Positions 60,221-64,000 of a stretch of 64,000 nucleotides of DNA are shown in pieces. Below the pieces are notes generated by a model. The model was not told where the DNA came from. It made no database searches and worked only from the letters and a program-made list of their open reading frames with translations. Position 1 is the first letter of the stretch; every line of letters begins with the position of its first letter. The translations under genes were made by a program, and so were the position numbers. Source of the DNA: Streptomyces colonosanans (GTDB taxonomy: Bacteria; Actinomycetota; Actinomycetes; Streptomycetales; Streptomycetaceae); contig NZ_MLYP01000039.1 in NCBI RefSeq assembly GCF_001866645.1, positions 186,001 through 250,000 on the forward strand, written 5' to 3'.

Positions 60221-60532
60221 TCAGCTGCTGCTCGGCTGCTGAGGGACCGGAGGTGCGGGCTGCTCGCGGGGTGCTCTCTCCTGGGTCATCGACGTGGCGG
60301 TGTTGGAGACGGCCTTGATGCCCAGGTACGCGGTGGTCATGCTGCTGATGGCGGTGAAGGCAGCGGTGAGTACGCCGACGATCACCGACTTGTCGCCGTC
60401 CAGGCGCCAGACGCCGAAGATCACCACCCCGGCGATCGCGAGGTTGCTCATGACCACCGCGAGTAAGCCGTAGCGAGCCCGGTCCCTCTCCACCTGGACG
60501 GCCCCGGCGATTTTTGTCTGGTCCCGGCGCAT
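60221..60532 (-). CDS. small membrane protein with two helices
   Basis: A 103-aa protein. Two membrane helices (LLAVVMSNLAIAGVVIFGVW and VIVGVLTAAFTAISSMTTAY) are preceded by a short charged start (MRRDQTKIAGAVQVERDRAR). A Pro/Gln tail follows. The reading frame continues upstream but crosses the tRNA-Phe half copy, so ATG 60532 is the start. The function is unknown. Confidence 0.7.
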   Translation of the reverse strand: MRRDQTKIAGAVQVERDRARYGLLAVVMSNLAIAGVVIFGVWRLDGDKSVIVGVLTAAFTAISSMTTAYLGIKAVSNTATSMTQERAPREQPAPPVPQQPSSS

Positions 60533-60620
60533 GATTCCCCCATCCGTACGGTTGCGTCGACTCGCCAGAACGTAGTGCCCGGGAGGGGGCATGCCAAACG
60601 GGGGCTGGACCCAGACATGA

Positions 60621-60653
60621 CGAAAGCCCCATCCCGACAGGATGAGGCTTTCG
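60621..60653. terminator. terminator outside the tRNA-Phe half copy
   Basis: CGAAAGCC-CATCC and GGATG-GGCTTTCG arms. It is probably the ancestral tRNA-Phe terminator left at the far end of the relic. Confidence 0.7.
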
Positions 60654-60656
60654 GCA

Positions 60657-60704
60657 GCGGTGGCTGGGGCCGGGGTCGAACCGGCGACCTTCCGCTTTTC
60701 AGGC
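60657..60704 (-). repeat. attachment-site copy: 3' half of tRNA-Phe(GAA)
   Basis: 48 bp identical to 62435-62482, covering the 3' end, T-arm, variable loop and anticodon arm of tRNA-Phe. The similarity stops just past the anticodon stem. It is the distal att copy of a second relic. Confidence 0.92.
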
Positions 60705-60770
60705 CGCGCCCCGGCGGGGCGGGGCCTGTTCGTACGGGCCGCACGTGATTCGGCCAGCCGTGCTTGTCCG

Positions 60771-60808
60771 CTGCTGTTGGCGTACGGGTCGGTGGACGCC
60801 AACAGCAG
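60771..60808. repeat. 13-bp inverted repeat with further dispersed half-sites
   Basis: CTGCTGTTGGCGT (60771-60783) and ACGCCAACAGCAG (60796-60808) are exact complements. GCGCTGCTGTTG occurs again at about 60834-60845 and AACAGCAGCACGC at 60951-60963. They are possible binding sites of a lost integrase or replication protein. Confidence 0.65.
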
Positions 60809-61091
60809 CGTGATCTCTGTCGGCTGCGGTTGTGCGCTGCTGTTGTGGGGTCGGTGTTGCCCGTCGAAACCACCTGGCATCGCCCACCCGGTCGATGCCG
60901 CCCAGACTTGGGTCGCGATGTGGTCGGGAAAGATGCCGACGTAGGTGCTGAACAGCAGCACGCAGGCCGGCGCCCTGGCAGTGACGCCGTTTGCGAACGC
61001 CCGCCGCTCTCTCCGTACTTCGGATGCCATATCCTCCACCGGCGAGCGGTGCCGGGGGGCATCGCCCAGGGTCTCTCAGGGGGGAGCCACC
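60809..61091. other. left part of the tRNA-Phe relic, no recognised gene
   Basis: Frames on both strands are open but lack third-position bias and run through the tRNA half copy. Only the repeats described and the GGGGAG Shine-Dalgarno of the SPFH gene are evident. Confidence 0.4.
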
Positions 61092-61979
61092 GTGCTTGTA
61101 CTGTCATTCCTGCTCGTTCTCACCGCCGTGGTGATGTACTTCGTCGCCCGTGCCCAGAACTCGTCCCGGCTTCGGCTGGGTGCCGTCGCCGCACTGCTCG
61201 GCAGCATGCTCTGTGGCATCGCCAGCAGCGTGTACGTCGTCAGCGCCTACGAGGTCGGCGTGCCGGTGACGTTCGGCAAAGTGGGTGCGCCCATGACGTC
61301 CGGGATGCATCTGAAAGCGCCATTCACCGATGTCACGCGCTTCTCGACCCGTCCGGTCGACCTCAACCTCTCCGACAAGGACGTCGTCGAGGTGCGGTCC
61401 TCCCAGGGGGGCGTGATGTACGTGGAGGTGACCGTGAAGTGGGCGGTCATACCGAACAAGGCGGGGGAGCTGTACCGGCTGGCAGGGAGCGAGGAGGCCA
61501 TTCAGCAGCGACTGGTCTTCCCGGACAGCCGGGAGATCGTCCGGAACGTCTTCGCCCGCTACTCCAGCGAGCAGGGCTACGCCTCGGCCCGGGAGAAGAT
61601 CAACGCGGAGATCGACAAGTTGATCAAGGAGCGACTCGCGCCCCGCGGTATCGACATCACCGCCGTGAACCTGCGCAACGTCAAGCCTTCGGACGCCCTC
61701 CAGAAGCAGATCGACCGCAAGATCCAGCAGAAGGAGGCCACCGAGCGGGCCGCCGAGGCGACCCGCACGGCGGAAGAGGAGTCCAAGCGCCGCAAGATCG
61801 AGGCCGAGGGCATCGCCCGCGCCAACAAGATCCTCAACGACTCCCTGACCGACAAGGTTCTGATGAACCAGTGCATCGACTCGTACCGGGAAGCGGCCAA
61901 GGAGAACCCGGTCTACGCCGTGCCCTGCGGCTCGGGCAACGGCACCCCGGTCATCGTGGACGGCAGCGGCCGGAAGTGA
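61092..61979 (+). CDS. SPFH/Band 7 (prohibitin-like) membrane protein
   Basis: A 295-aa protein. Two hydrophobic segments (LVLSFLLVLTAVVMYFVA and AVAALLGSMLCGIASSVYVV) are followed by the SPFH domain (about 55-190: YEVGVPVTFGKVGAPMTSGM, DVVEVRSSQGGVMYVEVTVK, WAVIPNKAGELYRL). A Lys/Glu coiled coil (195-255) and a short Gly-rich end follow. GTG 61092 with GGGGAG. The order matches prohibitin-type scaffolds that form membrane rings. It is the only intact gene in the tRNA-Phe relic. Confidence 0.88.
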   Translation: MLVLSFLLVLTAVVMYFVARAQNSSRLRLGAVAALLGSMLCGIASSVYVVSAYEVGVPVTFGKVGAPMTSGMHLKAPFTDVTRFSTRPVDLNLSDKDVVEVRSSQGGVMYVEVTVKWAVIPNKAGELYRLAGSEEAIQQRLVFPDSREIVRNVFARYSSEQGYASAREKINAEIDKLIKERLAPRGIDITAVNLRNVKPSDALQKQIDRKIQQKEATERAAEATRTAEEESKRRKIEAEGIARANKILNDSLTDKVLMNQCIDSYREAAKENPVYAVPCGSGNGTPVIVDGSGRK

Positions 61980-62079
61980 TTCCTCTTGCCTGCTGAGCCG
62001 GCGCATCGCGCTCGGCCCGCACAGGCACGCCGGTGAACCTCGCCGGAGCCGGGGCCCGGCGGCCGGACAGGGCCCCGCC

Positions 62080-62348
62080 GTGGAAGGCGGGGCCGATGGT
62101 GTCGCAGGGGCTGCACAGCGCTTTCTCCGAAGCATCACAGCGCTGCTGCAACAGCTGGCTCGGCGGCGGGGTTCCTGTTCACGCTCGCTGGCGGCGCGCG
62201 GGTCGGCGCTCGTCGCTTCACGGCCGCAACGGCCGGACCAGGAGCCCCGGATCAGGAACTGACGCAGGCCGCGAGGCGCTCGCGAGCGCTCGCTTCGCTG
62301 GACGAGCAGCGGAAGGCACTCCGGAAGCTGGGCGACACCCTCTCCTGA
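62080..62348 (+). pseudogene. possible frameshifted small gene
   Basis: One frame reads AGAAQRFLRSITALLQQLAR from 62110, and the next frame continues as GFLFTLAGGARVGARRF and PDQELTQAARRSRALASLDE to a stop at 62346-62348. The second part has good codon bias but no start codon of its own. A +1/-1 shift near 62165 would join them. It may be the remains of a partner of the SPFH protein. Confidence 0.35.
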
Positions 62349-62384
62349 GAGCCGTTGGCGCACCGGTTGGCGTAGCCGACACGA

Positions 62385-62420
62385 AAACACCCCCTCCGAG
62401 AGATCTCAGAGGGGGTGTTT
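62385..62420 (-). terminator. terminator of the tRNA-Glu/Asp/Phe cluster
   Basis: AAACACCCCCTC and GAGGGGGTGTTT arms with a 12-nt loop, 18 bp after tRNA-Phe. Confidence 0.8.
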
Positions 62421-62438
62421 GCCCTGATAGGGCGGCGG

Positions 62439-62512
62439 TGGCTGGGGCCGGGGTCGAACCGGCGACCTTCCGCTTTTCAGGCGGACGCTCGTACCAACTG
62501 AGCTACCCAGCC
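62439..62512 (-). tRNA. tRNA-Phe(GAA)
   Basis: The acceptor GGCTGGG/CCCAGCC, anticodon loop cTGAAAa and T-arm GGTTCGACC are canonical; 74 nt. Its 3' half is the att sequence of the neighbouring relic. Confidence 0.95.
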
Positions 62513-62536
62513 ACGAGGTTTCATACGAAACCTCAG

Positions 62537-62611
62537 CGGTCCTGACGGGATTTGAACCCGCGGCCTCCACCTTGACAGGGTGGCGAGCACTCCAAACTGC
62601 TCCACAGGACC
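62537..62611 (-). tRNA. tRNA-Asp(GUC), copy 2
   Basis: Identical to the copy at 55910-55984. It is 24 bp upstream of tRNA-Phe on the same strand. Confidence 0.95.
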
Positions 62612-62648
62612 AAGCGTTGTGTACGACAGTGTCGCACACGATCATGCG

Positions 62649-62721
62649 TGCCCCCAACGGGATTCGAACCCGTGCTACCGCCTTGAAAGGGCGGCGTCCT
62701 AGGCCGCTAGACGATGAGGGC
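62649..62721 (-). tRNA. tRNA-Glu(UUC)
   Basis: The acceptor GCCCTCA pairs with TGGGGGC, with one T-G pair. The anticodon loop cTTTCAa is present. It is the first tRNA of the Glu-Asp-Phe transcript and overlaps the end of the upstream metallophosphoesterase frame. Confidence 0.93.
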
Positions 62722-64000
62722 TATCGGCCCGCCTGGGCGCTTCTCAGCGCGTCGGGGACGTGAGAAGCATATGGGATGGGAGGAGGGTTCGCCAAAACGG
62801 TTAAGAGGGAGCCCGGCGGGTGGGTCGGACGGGCGCCGGATCGGTTCCGGGGGTGGTGGCCGGGGGCGCGGTGCTCGGAGGTGCGGCGCCGGGGTCGGGT
62901 GCGCGCCCGGCTGGTTCTCCTTGGGCAGGTGGCGGGTCACCTCCGCCGTCGTCAGGCCCAGCCCGCCGAGCCTGATCTCGTCCCAGGCCTGGAGGCGGCG
63001 GGTGTCCCGGTCCAGGTAGAGGATCGAGGCCTCGATGGGGTCCGGGTACCGGCCCTCGACCGCGCGCAGCCCGCTGCCGCCCGTCGAGCCCTCGACGCGC
63101 AGCCGGGTGCCGTACCGCATGATCTCCATCTTTTCCTGGTGCAGATGGCCGGCCAGGGCCAGGGGCGCCTCGCCGTCCGTCTGGCGGGCGGCCGTCGGTT
63201 CGTGGGTGATCGCGATGTCGACGGGTGTTCCGGCGGCCTTCTGGTCGCGCAGGGCGGAGGCCAGACGCGCGCCCGCCAGCTCTTCGGCGCGCTCGCCGCC
63301 GGGTGCGACCGAGCGGTCGGGGGTGAACTGTGGGTCACCGGTCCCGGCGAAGCGCAGGCCTGCGACGGTGATCGCCCTGCTGTCGTCCAGGACGTGGACG
63401 TTCTTCATGCGCTCCAGGTAGCGCTGGGTGGTGAGGGAGTCGTGGTTGCCGCGGACCCAGACGTACGGGGCGCCCAGGTCCTTGATCGGGTCGAGGAAGC
63501 CGTTCTCCGCCGCCGTCCCGTGGTCCATGGTGTCGCCCGAGTCGACGATCACAGCGACGCGGTACTGCTGCACCAGTGACGCGATGATCTTCCAGCTTGC
63601 CGGGTTGAGGTGGATGTCGGAGACGTGCAGGACCCGGATCGTCGTCGGGTCGGGCTCGTACGCGGGGAGGGTGGACGTGGCGTCGTACAGCTTGGTCACG
63701 TTCGTCACCAGGCGCGCCAACTCCTTCTGGTAGACATCGAATTCGGTGACGATGCTGCGCGCGTTGCCGACCAGGGAGGGGGCGGAGGAGAGCAGGCCGG
63801 AGAACCGCGGTTCAAGGACCGACTTGGGATTCCAGGTGGCGTACGCCGTCGCGCCCGAGGCGCTGAGGAGTGCGAGGGCCAGGCCGCCCGCGGTCAGCGC
63901 CCGGCGCGGGCGCCGGTAGACCGCGAGGCCGAGCGCGGTGGCGCCGGAGACCGCCGCCACGCAGGAACGTACGGCGAGTTCGAGCGTGCCGTGCTCGACG
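62707..64000 (-). CDS. metallophosphoesterase, membrane-anchored (start beyond window)
   Basis: At least 430 aa, and the frame is still open at the window edge. Hydrophobic segments (VAAVSGATALGLAVY and ALTAGGLALALLSASGATAY) are followed by a calcineurin-like domain: VSDIHL, DSGDTMDHG, VRGNHDS, ITHEP and AGHLHQ are the five metal-site motifs. The Pro/Arg-rich last 90 residues look non-conserved, and the stop lies inside tRNA-Glu. The fold suggests an extracellular phosphodiesterase or phosphatase; the substrate is unknown. Confidence 0.85.
   Translation of the reverse strand, partial: VEHGTLELAVRSCVAAVSGATALGLAVYRRPRRALTAGGLALALLSASGATAYATWNPKSVLEPRFSGLLSSAPSLVGNARSIVTEFDVYQKELARLVTNVTKLYDATSTLPAYEPDPTTIRVLHVSDIHLNPASWKIIASLVQQYRVAVIVDSGDTMDHGTAAENGFLDPIKDLGAPYVWVRGNHDSLTTQRYLERMKNVHVLDDSRAITVAGLRFAGTGDPQFTPDRSVAPGGERAEELAGARLASALRDQKAAGTPVDIAITHEPTAARQTDGEAPLALAGHLHQEKMEIMRYGTRLRVEGSTGGSGLRAVEGRYPDPIEASILYLDRDTRRLQAWDEIRLGGLGLTTAEVTRHLPKENQPGAHPTPAPHLRAPRPRPPPPEPIRRPSDPPAGLPLNRFGEPSSHPICFSRPRRAEKRPGGPIALIV

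Larger units (their letters stand above)
60657..62512. mobile_element. relic integrative element at tRNA-Phe(GAA), about 1.8 kb
   Basis: Bounded by the tRNA-Phe half copy (60657-60704) and the intact tRNA (62439-62512). It contains inverted CTGCTGTT repeats, an SPFH gene and a decayed frame. There is no integrase. Either it is a stripped remnant or an element that relied on a helper. Confidence 0.75.

Noticed and set aside
56691..60242. Plus-strand open frame of about 1180 codons opposite hrpA
   Set aside because: It is a mirror of the strong third-position GC bias of hrpA; composition and lack of any domain show it is not a gene.

Overview
This window is chromosomal DNA of a Streptomyces-type actinomycete. 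The evidence is very high GC with strong G/C bias at third codon positions, many GTG starts, BldC, an Lsr2-family protein, two SigB/F-type sigma factors, mycothiol- and F420-type enzyme families, and a gene order (sigF/sigN, tadA, upp, dnaX, purD, purC, purSQL, purF, purM, vdh, bldC, hrpA) that I recall from the core of the Streptomyces coelicolor chromosome. The order is remembered, not computed. No rRNA, CRISPR array or biosynthetic gene cluster is visible.

Layout. 1-1030: tRNA-Ser(GCU) and tRNA-Arg(ACG) followed by a decayed integrase tail. 1030-11420: regulators and transporters, namely a PH-domain protein, a hydrolase-TetR operon, a DUF2797 protein, an orphan response regulator fused by deletion to an MFS tail, and a MarR - MFS - YceI operon in which two neighbouring proteins carry the same kind of carboxypeptidase-regulatory-like domain. 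11420-14240: sigN-like and sigF-like sigma genes. 14300-23280: housekeeping and small genes (Dabb, tRNA-Ser(CGA), tadA and its partner, upp, LytR_C, HdeD, an ArsR-type regulator, an exported hydrolase). 23390-27384: a relic integrative element bounded by a 42-bp duplication of the 3' half of tRNA-Ser(GGA), carrying tetR - FMN reductase - MFS plus broken genes. 27450-36970: SRP RNA, dnaX, purD, a degenerate M48-like membrane protein, a dimethylformamidase-beta-like protein and purC. 37079-41284: three tRNA-Gly genes around an ABC-2 transporter / two-component system operon. 41572-51417: Lsr2 paralogue, purS-purQ-purL, a divergent MFS/TetR pair, a mycothiol-dependent isomerase-like protein, purF-purM. 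51487-60092: DUF3073, valine dehydrogenase, bldC, tRNA-Asp, hrpA. 60221-62721: a second relic bounded by a 48-bp duplication of the 3' half of tRNA-Phe and carrying an SPFH protein, then the tRNA-Glu/Asp/Phe cluster. The window ends inside a metallophosphoesterase gene.

How the genes work together. Seven de novo purine genes (purD, C, S, Q, L, F, M) are scattered in four transcription units; purS-Q-L overlap by 4 nt each and would form the FGAM synthase complex. dnaX sits directly behind the SRP RNA. SigF, SigN and BldC tie the region to sporulation. The two tRNA-bounded relics contain no integrase, so they appear fixed. The most informative oddities are the two tRNA half duplications, a three-copy 21-bp palindromic operator array, a small repeat that added 16 residues to an ABC ATPase, and the deletion scar joining a response regulator to a transporter tail.
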